Assembly (NCBI GenBank): GCA_036258555.1
Contig: DATADL010000262.1
Coordinates: 1-46,177, forward strand
Length of the DNA: 46,177 nucleotides
Reading direction: 5' to 3'
From: JALZEG01 sp036258555
GTDB taxonomy: Bacteria > Actinomycetota > CADDZG01 > WHSQ01
This document shows positions 23,975 to 31,776 of the stretch, in pieces. The stretch's first letter is position 1. Each line of letters begins with the position of its first letter. A program made the translations under genes and the position numbers. The notes beneath the pieces are model-generated. The model searched no databases. It was not told where the DNA came from and was given only the letters and a program-made list of their open reading frames with translations.

Positions 23975-25450
23975 GTGGCGGCATCGAGGGGTCTGCTCGC
24001 GATCGCAGTCGCGGCACTGACCGCGGCCCCCGTCGCCGCGGCTCCGTCCTGCCACGGCCATCGCGCAACGATCGTCGGGACGGCCGACGCCGACTTCCTC
24101 GACGGGACCCCGGGCCGCGACGTGATCGTCGGGGGCGGGGGCGGCGACACCATCCGGGCCGGCGCCGGCGACGACGTCGTGTGCGACGGCCCGACGGGCC
24201 GGTCCCAGAGCAGCGTCTACGCCGGAGCCGGTGACGACCTCGTCGACGGAGGCGGGGGCCGCGACGTCCTCTACGGCGAGGAGGGCCGCGACGTGATCGT
24301 CGGAGGCGGCGGCGCCGACTTCCTGTCGGGGATGGCCGGCTCCGACGTCCTCGAGGGAGGGCCGGGCGACGACGTCCTCGGAAGCGGACCCGGCCGCGAC
24401 CGGGTCCGCGGCGGCGGCGGCCAGGACGCCCTCGGCTGGGGCGGTCGGTGGACGCCCCGCTCCGAGCGCCGCTCCTGGACCGTCGACCTCGGCCGCGGCC
24501 TCGCCACCGGGTACGGGCTCGACCGCTTCACCGGGGTGGAGGGCGTGACCGGATCCCCCGGCCCGGACAGCCTCCTCGGGAGCGGCGGGACCGACACGAT
24601 CCTCGGAAGCGTCGGCCGCGACCTCATCCGGGGCCGCGGCGGCGACGACGTGCTCGAGGGCGAAGGCGACATGACGATCGGCTACGACGACCGGATCTTC
24701 GGCGGCGGCGGCGACGACGTGCTGAGGGGCGACGTCGTCGAGGACGAGGCCGGGGACGACGAGCTGTTCGGTGGTCCCGGCAACGACACGGTCTACGGCG
24801 ACTACGCGTTCTTCGTGGAGACGGAGGCCGCCCAGGGGGAGGACGTGATCGTCGGGGGAGCGGGCGCCGACGAGCTCCACGGCGACTACCTCGGCGACGA
24901 CTCGGACCTCGACGACGCCGACGGAGGAGACGACGCCATCCGCGGGGCGGGCGGAGCCGACCACGTGATCGGCGGTGGTGGGGAGGACCGGCTGTGGGGC
25001 GGGCGCGGCCCGGACGTCCTCGACGGTGACACGGTCAGGGGCGAAGGGGAGGACGACGTCCTGCGCGGCGGCGCCGGGGACGACCTGCTGCACGGAGAGC
25101 TCGCGTGGCACGGCGCCGGCGACGACCGGCTCCTCGGGGGCCGCGGCGACGACACGCTCTACGGCGACGTCTTCGTCGACAACCCGATCACACAGTCGAC
25201 GCCGCAGACGTTCGAGGCCGGTGACGACGCGCTGTGGGGCGGAAGGGGCGACGACCTGCTGGTCGGAGACGTCGCGGACGAGGACGGCAACCGCGGGGCG
25301 TCGGACCGGCTCCGCGGCGGCGCCGGCGACGACGACCTGCGCGGGGAGGGATGGCACGACGACCTCGACGGAGGCGACGGCTTCGACCGGGCGGACGGAG
25401 GCACGGGCCTCGACTCCTGCACGGCCGAGGAGACGGACGGATGCGAGTGA
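23975..25450 (+). CDS. Secreted RTX (hemolysin-type calcium-binding) repeat protein
   Basis: The product has 491 residues from the GTG at 23975; no good ribosome-binding site is seen. A Sec signal peptide ends at AAPVAAAPSC. Nearly all of the mature chain consists of GGxGxDxLx nonapeptide repeats (for example GGGGDTIRAGAGDDVV), which bind calcium in a parallel beta-roll. No enzymatic domain is present. RTX proteins of Gram-negatives use type I export, but this one carries an N-terminal signal instead. The upstream sigma factor may control it; spacing permits co-transcription. Confidence 0.88.
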   Translation: MAASRGLLAIAVAALTAAPVAAAPSCHGHRATIVGTADADFLDGTPGRDVIVGGGGGDTIRAGAGDDVVCDGPTGRSQSSVYAGAGDDLVDGGGGRDVLYGEEGRDVIVGGGGADFLSGMAGSDVLEGGPGDDVLGSGPGRDRVRGGGGQDALGWGGRWTPRSERRSWTVDLGRGLATGYGLDRFTGVEGVTGSPGPDSLLGSGGTDTILGSVGRDLIRGRGGDDVLEGEGDMTIGYDDRIFGGGGDDVLRGDVVEDEAGDDELFGGPGNDTVYGDYAFFVETEAAQGEDVIVGGAGADELHGDYLGDDSDLDDADGGDDAIRGAGGADHVIGGGGEDRLWGGRGPDVLDGDTVRGEGEDDVLRGGAGDDLLHGELAWHGAGDDRLLGGRGDDTLYGDVFVDNPITQSTPQTFEAGDDALWGGRGDDLLVGDVADEDGNRGASDRLRGGAGDDDLRGEGWHDDLDGGDGFDRADGGTGLDSCTAEETDGCE

Positions 25451-25484
25451 GCCGAGCCGCGAACCGGGGCCGGAGTCGCCCGGG

Positions 25485-25490
25485 TATCCT
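25485..25490 (+). promoter_or_regulatory. -10 box of the tRNA-Thr/tRNA-Met unit
   Basis: TATCCT fits TANNNT and lies 12 bases before the tRNA-Thr 5' end. No convincing -35 is visible upstream. Confidence 0.35.
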
Positions 25491-25502
25491 TTCTCCGTAC
25501 CG

Positions 25503-25575
25503 GCCCCGTTAGCTCAGACGGCAGAGCGTCTCCATGGTAAGGAGAAGGTCCACGGTTCGATTCCGTGACGGGGCT
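25503..25575 (+). tRNA. tRNA-Thr (anticodon GGT)
   Basis: A 73-base tRNA. Acceptor GCCCCGT (25503-25509) pairs with ACGGGGC (25568-25574), discriminator T. The anticodon loop ATGGTAA is closed by TCTCC/GGAGA, giving GGT. The T arm has CACGG and CCGTG around TTCGATT. CCA is not encoded. Confidence 0.95.
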
Positions 25576-25607
25576 CGCTCGCAGCGCCGCAGCCTGCAGC
25601 ACCACGG

Positions 25608-25679
25608 GGCGGCGTAGCTCAGGGGCAGAGCAAGCGGCTCATAATCGCTGAGTCGGTGGTTCGAGTCCACCCGCCGCTA
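25608..25679 (+). tRNA. tRNA-Met (anticodon CAT)
   Basis: A 72-base tRNA. Acceptor GGCGGCG (25608-25614) pairs with CGCCGCT (25672-25678) with one terminal G-U, discriminator A. The anticodon loop CTCATAA is closed by AGCGG/TCGCT. The paired acceptor end and the absence of three G-C pairs in the anticodon stem point to an elongator; a tRNA-Ile2 read by lysidine cannot be excluded. Position next to tRNA-Thr and rpmG favours Met. Confidence 0.93.
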
Positions 25680-25751
25680 CTGGAAAAAGCGCCTGCGAGC
25701 CCTCAATTCACGCGCCCGGATACCGAAGTAACTCGTGGAGGTATCTGGGCT

Positions 25752-26132
25752 ATGTCTACGAAGGCTTTCTGCAATCGCTGTGGTTCCGAGGTCGAGGACG
25801 CCGGCGGCTTCTGCCTGCTCGGTCACCGGCTGAGCGCCCTGGCGCCGCCTCCGCCGCCCCCGCCGCCAGCGATGACCGACCTTAAGCAGGCCGTCGAGGC
25901 CGTCTTCGACGAGGCGCACGCCGCCGTCGTCACCGAGGAGACCCGGCAGCCCGAGCCCTCGCGCTACGCGTCGAGCATCGAGCGGACCTGGGCCGAGCTC
26001 GAGAGCGCGCCGGCCCCCGCAGCCGACGACCCCATCAACACGTTCGCCCCGCCGCCCCGGATGGACTGGGGGCCGCGCCGGTCGCCGCTGCGCCTGAAGC
26101 TCCGCCGCGAGCGCGCCGAAGCGTCCGTCTGA
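25752..26132 (+). CDS. Small zinc-ribbon protein
   Basis: The product has 126 residues from the ATG at 25752, ten bases after GGAGG. The N-terminus holds a zinc-binding motif with Cys7, Cys10, Cys21 and His25 (CNRCGSEVEDAGGFCLLGH). A run of Pro residues (about 32-39) and an acidic/Ala-rich middle follow, ending in a basic tail (RLKLRRERAEA). No enzyme domain is visible. It lies between tRNA-Met and rpmG, where the actinobacterial cluster usually has no gene. Function unknown; a nucleic-acid or ribosome-linked role is possible. Confidence 0.75.
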   Translation: MSTKAFCNRCGSEVEDAGGFCLLGHRLSALAPPPPPPPPAMTDLKQAVEAVFDEAHAAVVTEETRQPEPSRYASSIERTWAELESAPAPAADDPINTFAPPPRMDWGPRRSPLRLKLRRERAEASV

Positions 26133-26160
26133 GAGGCGGCCGGCCCCGCCCGGCCCTCTC
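26131..26160 (+). terminator. Possible terminator hairpin after the zinc-ribbon gene
   Basis: GAGAGGCGGCCGG (26131-26143) can pair with CCGGCCCTCTC (26150-26160) with a two-base bulge. It overlaps the stop codon, and no T-run follows. Confidence 0.4.
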
Positions 26161-26171
26161 GCACCGCTTGT

Positions 26172-26177
26172 TAGACT
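26172..26177 (+). promoter_or_regulatory. -10 box of a leaderless rpmG transcript
   Basis: TAGACT lies seven bases before the rpmG ATG, which has no ribosome-binding site. This is the geometry of a leaderless mRNA. Confidence 0.5.
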
Positions 26178-26184
26178 GCCCCGC

Positions 26185-26346
26185 ATGGCCAGCGACAAGC
26201 GCGTGCACGTCACGCTCGAGTGCACGCAGTGCAAACGCCGCAACTACATCACGGAGAAGAACCGGCACAACACGCGCGACCGCGTCGAGCTGAAGAAGTA
26301 CTGCCGCTGGTGCAGCGGCCACACCGCCCACAAAGAGACGCGCTAG
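26185..26346 (+). CDS. rpmG: 50S ribosomal protein L33
   Basis: The 53-residue product has the L33 sequence pattern: VHVTLECTQCKRRNYITEKN, then ELKKYCRWC...HKETR. Four zinc-binding Cys (C14xxC17 and C40xxC43) are present, so it is the zinc-dependent type. It belongs to the large ribosomal subunit. The gene follows tRNA-Thr and tRNA-Met as in many actinobacteria, but secE and nusG, which normally follow, are replaced here by a convergent epimerase. The stops of both genes share CTAG. Confidence 0.95.
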   Translation: MASDKRVHVTLECTQCKRRNYITEKNRHNTRDRVELKKYCRWCSGHTAHKETR

Positions 26347-27302
26347 ATCCCCACCCGGTCCGACGGGGCGTCCGCCCGCCGGGCGCGGAACCACTGCAGC
26401 GTCCGCGCCAGGCCTTCCTCCAGATCCACCGAGGGCTCGAAGCCCAGGTCGCGCCGCGCCGCGGCCGCGTCGGCGTGGGTGCGCGGGACGTCCCCCGGGC
26501 GGGCGTCCTCGTGCACGGGATCCGGCGTCACGCCGGTGAGGCGGCCGAGGACGTCGAGCAGCTCCAGCAGCGAGCACGGCCTGCCCGCGCCGACGTTGTA
26601 GACGCGCTCCGTGCGCGGCGCGACCGACGCCGCGACCGTCGCGGTGACGACGTCGTCCACGTAGGTGAAGTCACGGGCGAGCGACCCGTCGCCGAAGACG
26701 GTCGGACGGCGGCCGGAGAGCAGCGCGTCGAGGAAGAGCGGTATCACGGTCGCGTAGCGCCCGTCGCTCGGCTGACCGGGCCCGTAGACGTTGAAGTAGC
26801 GCAACGAGACGGCCTCGATGCCGTGGAGCTGCGCGAACACGCGGCAGTAGTGCTCGCCGGCGAGCTTCGACACCGCGTAGGGCGACACCGGCAGAGGCGG
26901 CATGTCCTCGCGGACGGGTGTCACCGCGGCGTCGCCGTAGACGCTGCTGGACGAGGCGTTGACGACGCGACGCACGCCGGCTTCGAGCGCGCCCTGCAGG
27001 ACCGTCACGGTCCCCTGGCTGTTCGCGCGGTCGGTCCCCGCGGGGTCGTCGATCGACCGGGCGATCGCCCGGTGGGCCGCGAGGTGGAACACGACGTCGG
27101 CCCCCGCCACCGCCTCCCGCACCGCCGCGGGATCGCACACGTCCCCCACGACCAGCCGCGGCGCGGGGTGCACGGCCGCCTCGTCTCCGGTGGAGAGGTC
27201 GTCGAGCACGGTCACGTCGTGGCCGTCCCGCACTAGGCGGGCGACGAGATGCGACCCGATGAACCCGGCCCCGCCGGTGACCGTCGTCCTCACGGCGCCC
27301 AT
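26343..27302 (-). CDS. NAD-dependent sugar epimerase/dehydratase (GalE/WbpP-like SDR)
   Basis: The product has 319 residues from the ATG at 27302; a GTG nine bases inside is an alternative. The NAD motif GGAGFIGSH (10-18), the Ser of ASSSSVYG and the YAVSK pair (Tyr142, Lys146) are intact, followed by LRYFNVYGPGQ. The sequence FHLAAHRAIARSIDDP is typical of NDP-hexose 4-epimerases. It probably interconverts UDP-Glc(NAc) and UDP-Gal(NAc) for surface glycans, although the substrate is not certain. It is divergent from the small membrane gene (29 bases between). Confidence 0.88.
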   Translation of the reverse strand: MGAVRTTVTGGAGFIGSHLVARLVRDGHDVTVLDDLSTGDEAAVHPAPRLVVGDVCDPAAVREAVAGADVVFHLAAHRAIARSIDDPAGTDRANSQGTVTVLQGALEAGVRRVVNASSSSVYGDAAVTPVREDMPPLPVSPYAVSKLAGEHYCRVFAQLHGIEAVSLRYFNVYGPGQPSDGRYATVIPLFLDALLSGRRPTVFGDGSLARDFTYVDDVVTATVAASVAPRTERVYNVGAGRPCSLLELLDVLGRLTGVTPDPVHEDARPGDVPRTHADAAAARRDLGFEPSVDLEEGLARTLQWFRARRADAPSDRVGI

Positions 27303-27331
27303 TCTGCTACGGGCTCGGGCACACTCGGGGC

Positions 27332-27649
27332 ATGAGGATCGCGCTCCTGATCGTGCTCAACGTGCTCCTGGGCGTTCTGATCGGCGTCTACGCGGCCGCC
27401 GCGGCGAAGGTGCGCCGTACGAGTCCGCCCCACGCCGCGGCCGCGGCCGCGAGCGCCCTCTTCCTCACCCTCGTGCTCGTCGTGGCGTGGCTCGCGCTCA
27501 CGGGTGACGGTGACGGGGGGGTCCCGCTCGGGCTCGCGTTCGTCGTCGCGGCCGCGGCGGTGCTGCGTGTGGGTGCGGCCGCGTACGCGCGGCGGAGGTC
27601 GAAAGCGGAGGCCGAGCGTGCGCGCGGCGCCGCAGGAGGACCGGTCTAG
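27332..27649 (+). CDS. Small membrane protein of unknown function
   Basis: The product has 105 residues with three hydrophobic segments: about 3-23, 38-58 and 68-85. The loops are short, and the C-terminus is basic (YARRRSKAEAERARG). No family is recognised. The ATG has no clear ribosome-binding site, and CACACT six bases upstream is a weak -10 candidate. It is nine bases upstream of the tyrosine phosphatase gene and probably co-transcribed with it. Confidence 0.65.
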   Translation: MRIALLIVLNVLLGVLIGVYAAAAAKVRRTSPPHAAAAAASALFLTLVLVVAWLALTGDGDGGVPLGLAFVVAAAAVLRVGAAAYARRRSKAEAERARGAAGGPV

Positions 27650-27658
27650 GGTTCCGGC

Positions 27659-28222
27659 GTGGCCTCGCCCCCCGACGCGTTCCGCATGTTCTTCGTGTGC
27701 ACCGGCAACCAGGCGCGCAGCCCCATCGCGGCGGCGTGGACCGCACGGGCGGTGGAGGGTCTTCCGGTCGAGGTCGGATCGGCCGGGACGCTGCCGCGGC
27801 CCCCGAGCCCGGTCCTCCTCGAAGCGGGCGCGATCGCCACCCAGCTCGGCCTCGACCTCGCGCTGCACCGGAGCAGCCACGTCGCGGAGCACGACCTCGC
27901 GTCGGTCGACCTCGTCCTCGGCTTCGAGCTGAACCACGTCGCGTCCGCGGTGGTCGACGGCCGTGCCGAAGCCTCGCGCGCCTTCCTTCTGAAGGAGCTC
28001 GTGAGGCTTGCCCGCGACGCCGCGCCGCCGGCGCAGGCGGATCCGGTCGAGAGGGCGCGCGCGATCGTCCGGCAGGCCGACGCCCTGCGGCGCGAGAGGG
28101 GCCACAGCCTCGGCGAGGAGATCAGGGATCCCGCGGGGCGCCGCGTCCGTGTCTTCCGCGAGATCGCCTCGGACGTAGTCCGGGCCTGCGACGAGATGGT
28201 CGCGCTGCTGTTCGGTCCCTAG
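27659..28222 (+). CDS. Low-molecular-weight protein-tyrosine phosphatase-like protein
   Basis: The product has 187 residues from the GTG at 27659; an ATG at 27686 would begin directly before the active-site loop. The P-loop VCTGNQARSP has catalytic Cys14 and Arg20 (CX5R), and a candidate acid Asp lies in EEIRDPAG near residue 160. In polysaccharide systems such enzymes (Wzb, Etp) dephosphorylate the BY-kinase, and a BY-kinase gene is present 5 kb downstream. The protein is somewhat longer than typical (about 150). Its stop overlaps the convergent beta-helix gene in a shared CTAG. Confidence 0.85.
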   Translation: MASPPDAFRMFFVCTGNQARSPIAAAWTARAVEGLPVEVGSAGTLPRPPSPVLLEAGAIATQLGLDLALHRSSHVAEHDLASVDLVLGFELNHVASAVVDGRAEASRAFLLKELVRLARDAAPPAQADPVERARAIVRQADALRRERGHSLGEEIRDPAGRRVRVFREIASDVVRACDEMVALLFGP

Positions 28223-30657
28223 GGACGTCCGGCCGCGAACCGCTCGCACTCGCGGAGGAAGTCGTCGCCGCGGCCGTCGCTGCACAGGTCGCGGCCCCCG
28301 CCGCCGTCGACGACGTCGTCCCCCCCACCGCCATGGACGGCGTCGCGGCCGGTGCCACCCCGGAGCACGTCCCCGCCTCTGCCGCCGCGCAGCGAGTCCC
28401 TGCCTCTCCTGCCGGACAGGATGTCGCGCCCGCTCCCACCGGAGACGTCGTCGTCGCCACCGCCCGCTGCGAGGATGTCGCGTCCCGCCCCACCTCGGAG
28501 CCGGTCGTCGCCCGACGTGCTGACCAGGGCGTCACGGCCCCGGCCCCCGCGCAGGGTGTCGACGCCCGCGCCGCAGCGGACGTCGTCGTCCCCGGCGCCC
28601 CCGTCCACGTCGTCGTTGCCCGCGCCGTCGCACGTGACCTCGTCGTCCCCCGCGCCGGCGTCGATCTGCTTGTCGCCGGTGTCACCCTCGTCGCCGCACT
28701 CGATGCGGTCGTCACCTCCGAAGGCCTCGATGAGGTCGTCGCCGTCGCCGCAGATGATCAGCTCGCCGTCCTCGGTCCCCGTGATCGTCTCGGACCCGTC
28801 CGTGCCGCACACGACGCCGGGATCCAGACAGCGCTGGTCGATCGGCTCGGGTGAAGGGGTCGGCGAGGCCGTAGGCGTCGCCGTCGCCCCGGGAGTCGGC
28901 GTAGGTGTCGCTCCGGGTGTAGGCGTCGCGGTCGGGGTCGGCGTGGGGGGCGGCGTGGGCGTCGGTGTCGGTGTCGTCCTCGACACGACCTCGACCGCTC
29001 CGATGTCGCACCCGTTGCCGGCCACGAACGCATGGTCGACGGGGCGCGAGACCCCGCGCTGGTCGGTCGACGGCGGCGGGCACTGGTCGAGCGGGATCGC
29101 GTCGACCGCGGGGCTCGCCGAGCCGGGCTCGTGGTATCCGGTCGACGTCTCTCCGGGGTTCGGCATCGGGCTCGTCAGGGGCCCGAGCTGTGGATCCGTC
29201 GACGGCCGGTCGGTCGGCTGCGTCAACGTGCACGAGTCGTCCGTGGCGATGTTGTAGCCCTGCGACGTGATCGCGCCGAGACACTGGGGCGCGCCCGTGT
29301 TGTCCGCGACCATGGATCGCCGCAACGTCAGCGTCCCCTGCTCGGTCCCGTCCACGTCGCCGTTCGCGATGCCCGACGCGCCGACGGCTCCCGAGTTCTC
29401 CGCGACGGTGACGTGGCTCAGCGTCATCGTCCCGGAGTCGAGGTACAGCCCTCCCGCCGAGGGGAGCGTGGGATCGCCGGGCTGGCTTCCCGCGCCGTTG
29501 GTGCTGACCGTCACGTTCGACAGCGTCGTCGACGACGTGTCCCCGATCGCGGAGAGCCCGCCCCCGCAACACCTCTCGATCGAGTTGTTCCTGATCGACC
29601 CGCGCTCGAGCGAGAACGTCCCCTCGTTGTAGATCGCGCCTCCGCAACACGCCTCCGTGGTGTTCTCGGCGAACCGCGTGTCGGTCGCGGTGACCGTCGC
29701 GGCCGGGTTCGAGTACAGCCCGCCTCCGCAGCAGTCGTCGACCGCGTGGTTTGCCTGGATCACACCGTGCGAGATCGTCACGGAGACCGGTCCGCCCTCC
29801 TCGTTGTAGATGCCCCCGCCGCAACACCCTCTGACCTCGTTCCGGAACACCGAGCCGTTGGTGAGAGTGAAGACGGCGTCGCGGCCGATCGTCGGATTGC
29901 CCCAGTTGTAGATCCCGGCTCCACAGCAGCCGAACGCGTCGTTGTCCTGGATCGAGCTGTTGCTCGCGGTGATCGTCGAGCTCTCGTTGTAGATGCCCCC
30001 GCCGCAGCACTGCGCGACCGCGTTGTTCGCGATCGAGGTCCCGCTCAGGACGACGTCGCTGTCGATCGCCGCGATGCCGCCACCGCAGCAGGCGCCGTTG
30101 GCGACGTTGCCCGAGACGCTCGCGTGGACACGGAGGGACCCGTCCTCCACGAAGACCCCGGCCCCCTGGTCTCCCGACCCGCCCGTGATGACGGCGTTCT
30201 CCGTGACGAGGGACGCCGAGGCCACGTGGAACACACGAGCGGTCGTGCCCGAGCTCGTCATCGAGATCCCGCCGGCTCCCACCGTGAAGCGCGCGCCCGC
30301 GTCGATCGTCGCGATGTTGCCGAGAGCGGACGGCACGCGCACGGTGAGGTCGTCGGTGACGTCGAGGTCCCCCTGGGTGGCGTCGAGCGCGTCCGCAGCC
30401 TCGGTGGTGTCCTGGATCGTCAGCGTGTAGGTCCCCCTCTCGAGCAGGATCGTGTCGGACCCGGGGGCCGCGTTGGCGGCCATCACCGCTTCGCGCAACG
30501 AGCAGTCGCTCGGGTCGCAGGCGTCGGGCGGCGGATCGTCGAAGCGCGTGACCGGGAACGTCGCCGCGTGGGCGGCGGTGACGGCGACGAGCGCTGCCGC
30601 GGCGATCGTCGCGATCGAGACGGCGATCCTCACGACGCGGGCCGGAACACGGGTCAT
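28219..30657 (-). CDS. Large secreted beta-helix protein with Cys-Cys repeat ladder and C-terminal RTX repeats
   Basis: The product has 812 residues from the ATG at 30657 behind GAGGAA. A signal peptide ends near residue 32 and a CSLREAV motif (52-58) follows, as in CSLREA-domain proteins. Residues 110-480 form a right-handed parallel beta-helix with Pmp-like units (xxxN...GGGIYN). Seven of these carry a Cys-Cys pair directly before the glycines: 190, 217, 244, 278, 309, 337 and 363. A Thr/Pro linker (about 545-590) precedes RTX GGxGxD repeats (about 600-800), which bind calcium. It lies convergent to the phosphatase gene. Likely an adhesin or surface matrix protein. Confidence 0.85.
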   Translation of the reverse strand: MTRVPARVVRIAVSIATIAAAALVAVTAAHAATFPVTRFDDPPPDACDPSDCSLREAVMAANAAPGSDTILLERGTYTLTIQDTTEAADALDATQGDLDVTDDLTVRVPSALGNIATIDAGARFTVGAGGISMTSSGTTARVFHVASASLVTENAVITGGSGDQGAGVFVEDGSLRVHASVSGNVANGACCGGGIAAIDSDVVLSGTSIANNAVAQCCGGGIYNESSTITASNSSIQDNDAFGCCGAGIYNWGNPTIGRDAVFTLTNGSVFRNEVRGCCGGGIYNEEGGPVSVTISHGVIQANHAVDDCCGGGLYSNPAATVTATDTRFAENTTEACCGGAIYNEGTFSLERGSIRNNSIERCCGGGLSAIGDTSSTTLSNVTVSTNGAGSQPGDPTLPSAGGLYLDSGTMTLSHVTVAENSGAVGASGIANGDVDGTEQGTLTLRRSMVADNTGAPQCLGAITSQGYNIATDDSCTLTQPTDRPSTDPQLGPLTSPMPNPGETSTGYHEPGSASPAVDAIPLDQCPPPSTDQRGVSRPVDHAFVAGNGCDIGAVEVVSRTTPTPTPTPPPTPTPTATPTPGATPTPTPGATATPTASPTPSPEPIDQRCLDPGVVCGTDGSETITGTEDGELIICGDGDDLIEAFGGDDRIECGDEGDTGDKQIDAGAGDDEVTCDGAGNDDVDGGAGDDDVRCGAGVDTLRGGRGRDALVSTSGDDRLRGGAGRDILAAGGGDDDVSGGSGRDILSGRRGRDSLRGGRGGDVLRGGTGRDAVHGGGGDDVVDGGGGRDLCSDGRGDDFLRECERFAAGRP
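28858..28985 (-). repeat. Thr-Pro linker repeat in the beta-helix protein
   Basis: The stretch encodes alternating Thr-Pro and Gly-Ala-Thr-Pro units, with strongly repetitive DNA (GTCGGCGTAGGTGTCG-like on the plus strand). It separates the beta-helix from the RTX repeats and would form an extended, rigid spacer. Confidence 0.6.
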
Positions 30658-30740
30658 CGCTTCCTCGCTTTCCTAGCGCGGATCCCCTCCGCCGCGATCG
30701 TAGAACCCGCCCGGGCGTATGTCGGCCGGGCTCGTTTTCC

Positions 30741-30746
30741 TATACT
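30741..30746 (+). promoter_or_regulatory. -10 box of a leaderless PqqD-like transcript
   Basis: TATACT (five of six consensus bases) lies seven bases before the GTG at 30754, placing the transcription start at or next to the start codon. No -35 close to TTGACA is seen upstream. Confidence 0.6.
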
Positions 30747-30753
30747 GCGCGGC

Positions 30754-30999
30754 GTGAAAGTCGCCGACGCGATGTACGTGGAGTGGGTGGAGGGTGAAGC
30801 CGTCGTCTTGAACCGCGACTCCGGTGAGCTCCACTACCTCAACGGTCCGGCGGCGCTGGTCTTCGCGCTGATCCAGGAGCACGGCTTCGACCGCGCGCTC
30901 GAAGAGGTCCGCGACCGCTTCGGCGCCGAGCAGGTCGAGGCGGACCTGGACGACCTCGTCTCCGACATGAAGGAGAAGGGCATCCTGGTCGATGGATGA
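30754..30999 (+). CDS. PqqD-like small protein (RRE-type peptide-binding fold)
   Basis: The 81-residue product starts at a GTG directly after a -10 box. The pattern EGEAVVLNRDSGELHYLNGPAALVFALI followed by an acidic helical C-terminus (DDLVSDMKEKGIL) is typical of PqqD-like proteins. In PQQ and lasso-peptide pathways such domains bind the leader of a precursor peptide. In other gene sets a PqqD-like protein is paired with an HprK-related kinase, which is also the case here. Its stop overlaps the next reading frame (ATGGATGA), suggesting coupling. Confidence 0.85.
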   Translation: MKVADAMYVEWVEGEAVVLNRDSGELHYLNGPAALVFALIQEHGFDRALEEVRDRFGAEQVEADLDDLVSDMKEKGILVDG

Positions 31000-31312
31000 A
31001 CCCGCGCCCATCGACGACGGCCGGGTCGTGGTCGACGAGCCCGGCGAGCCCCGAGCCGCGGCCGGCTGACCCGATCCCTTCGAAGGCCTGGTCTGGGCCG
31101 ACTCCATCTGGATACCGACGAAGGAGGCGTGGCGCGAGGTCCGCGCGACCGCCCCGGGCCTGCTCGCGGACCTGCCGGGCTCGCCCCGGCCGCCGGACGA
31201 CGCTCGCGAGAGCCCCGGGTCGTTCAGCCTCGTCGTCGACGACGCGGGCGGCCGGACGCGGAGCCTGCCGTCGCTGTACGTCAACAACACCCAGCTGTAC
31301 GCGCACCGCGAC
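30992..31312 (+). other. Upstream part of the second cassette gene, interrupted by in-frame TGA
   Basis: An ATG at 30992 overlaps the PqqD-like stop. Its frame encodes MDEPAPIDDGRVVVDEPGEP and a few more residues, then meets TGA at 31067-31069. The same frame then stays open for the whole of the following ORF (PDPFEGLVWADSIWIPTKEA onwards). Third positions are almost all G or C on both sides of the TGA, as in neighbouring genes. Causes could be a nonsense mutation, a sequencing error, readthrough, or an unrecognised downstream start. There is no usual start between the TGA and 31313. Confidence 0.6.
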
Positions 31313-31774
31313 GTGAGCGTGGTGGTCGACCGGCTGCACGAGGCGGTCGACGCGTTCGTGCGGTCGCCGGAGAGGCCGGCGTACATGCTGACCGCGTGCG
31401 CGATCGACGGGCGGCGCGGCCTTTTCGCGACGGACTTCTACAACCGCTCGGCCTACCGGCACAGGTTGCGGCGGCTCGGGATGACGTTCTCCGACCACCC
31501 CTTCGCGTTCTTCGACGGCGAGTCTCGGTTCGCCGCGGCCGACACCGAGCATTTCCGTCCCTCGTTCGTCGCGCTCGCGGGACAGTCCGACCGGCCTCCC
31601 GGGATCGTGCGGACGACGGGCGCGCGCTTCCTGCACCTGTTCACCTTCTACCGGATCGCCGACATAGACGCGGTCGAGCTCTCCGCGCTCGCGCGCCTGC
31701 TTCCGGCGGTCGAGGGCCTCAGCGCGACCGAGCCGGAGGACCTCGTGGACGCGCTGCGCGCACCGTCGGCGTAG
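31313..31774 (+). CDS. Unrecognised protein between PqqD-like and HprK-like genes (start uncertain)
   Basis: The shortest supported version starts at the GTG at 31313 and has 153 residues. The frame upstream of it is clearly coding back to 31070, so the real protein is probably about 235-260 residues long. Visible sequence includes LYVNNTQLYAHRD before the GTG and YMLTACAIDGRRGLFATDFY, RRLGMTFSDHPFAFFDGESR after it. No catalytic motif is obvious and I do not recognise a family. It ends three bases before the HprK-like start, so it is part of the same operon and may be a partner of the kinase. Confidence 0.55.
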   Translation: MSVVVDRLHEAVDAFVRSPERPAYMLTACAIDGRRGLFATDFYNRSAYRHRLRRLGMTFSDHPFAFFDGESRFAAADTEHFRPSFVALAGQSDRPPGIVRTTGARFLHLFTFYRIADIDAVELSALARLLPAVEGLSATEPEDLVDALRAPSA

Positions 31775-31776
31775 CC

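Noticed and set aside
23975..25450. The RTX protein as a toxin.
   Set aside because: No lipase, protease or pore-forming domain is present; only repeats and a signal peptide are seen.
25608..25679. tRNA-Ile2 (CAT, lysidine-modified).
   Set aside because: The acceptor stem and the position beside tRNA-Thr and rpmG fit elongator tRNA-Met better; the choice cannot be proved from sequence alone.
31067..31069. Selenocysteine at the in-frame TGA.
   Set aside because: No SECIS-like hairpin can be seen right after it and no selenoprotein family is recognised.
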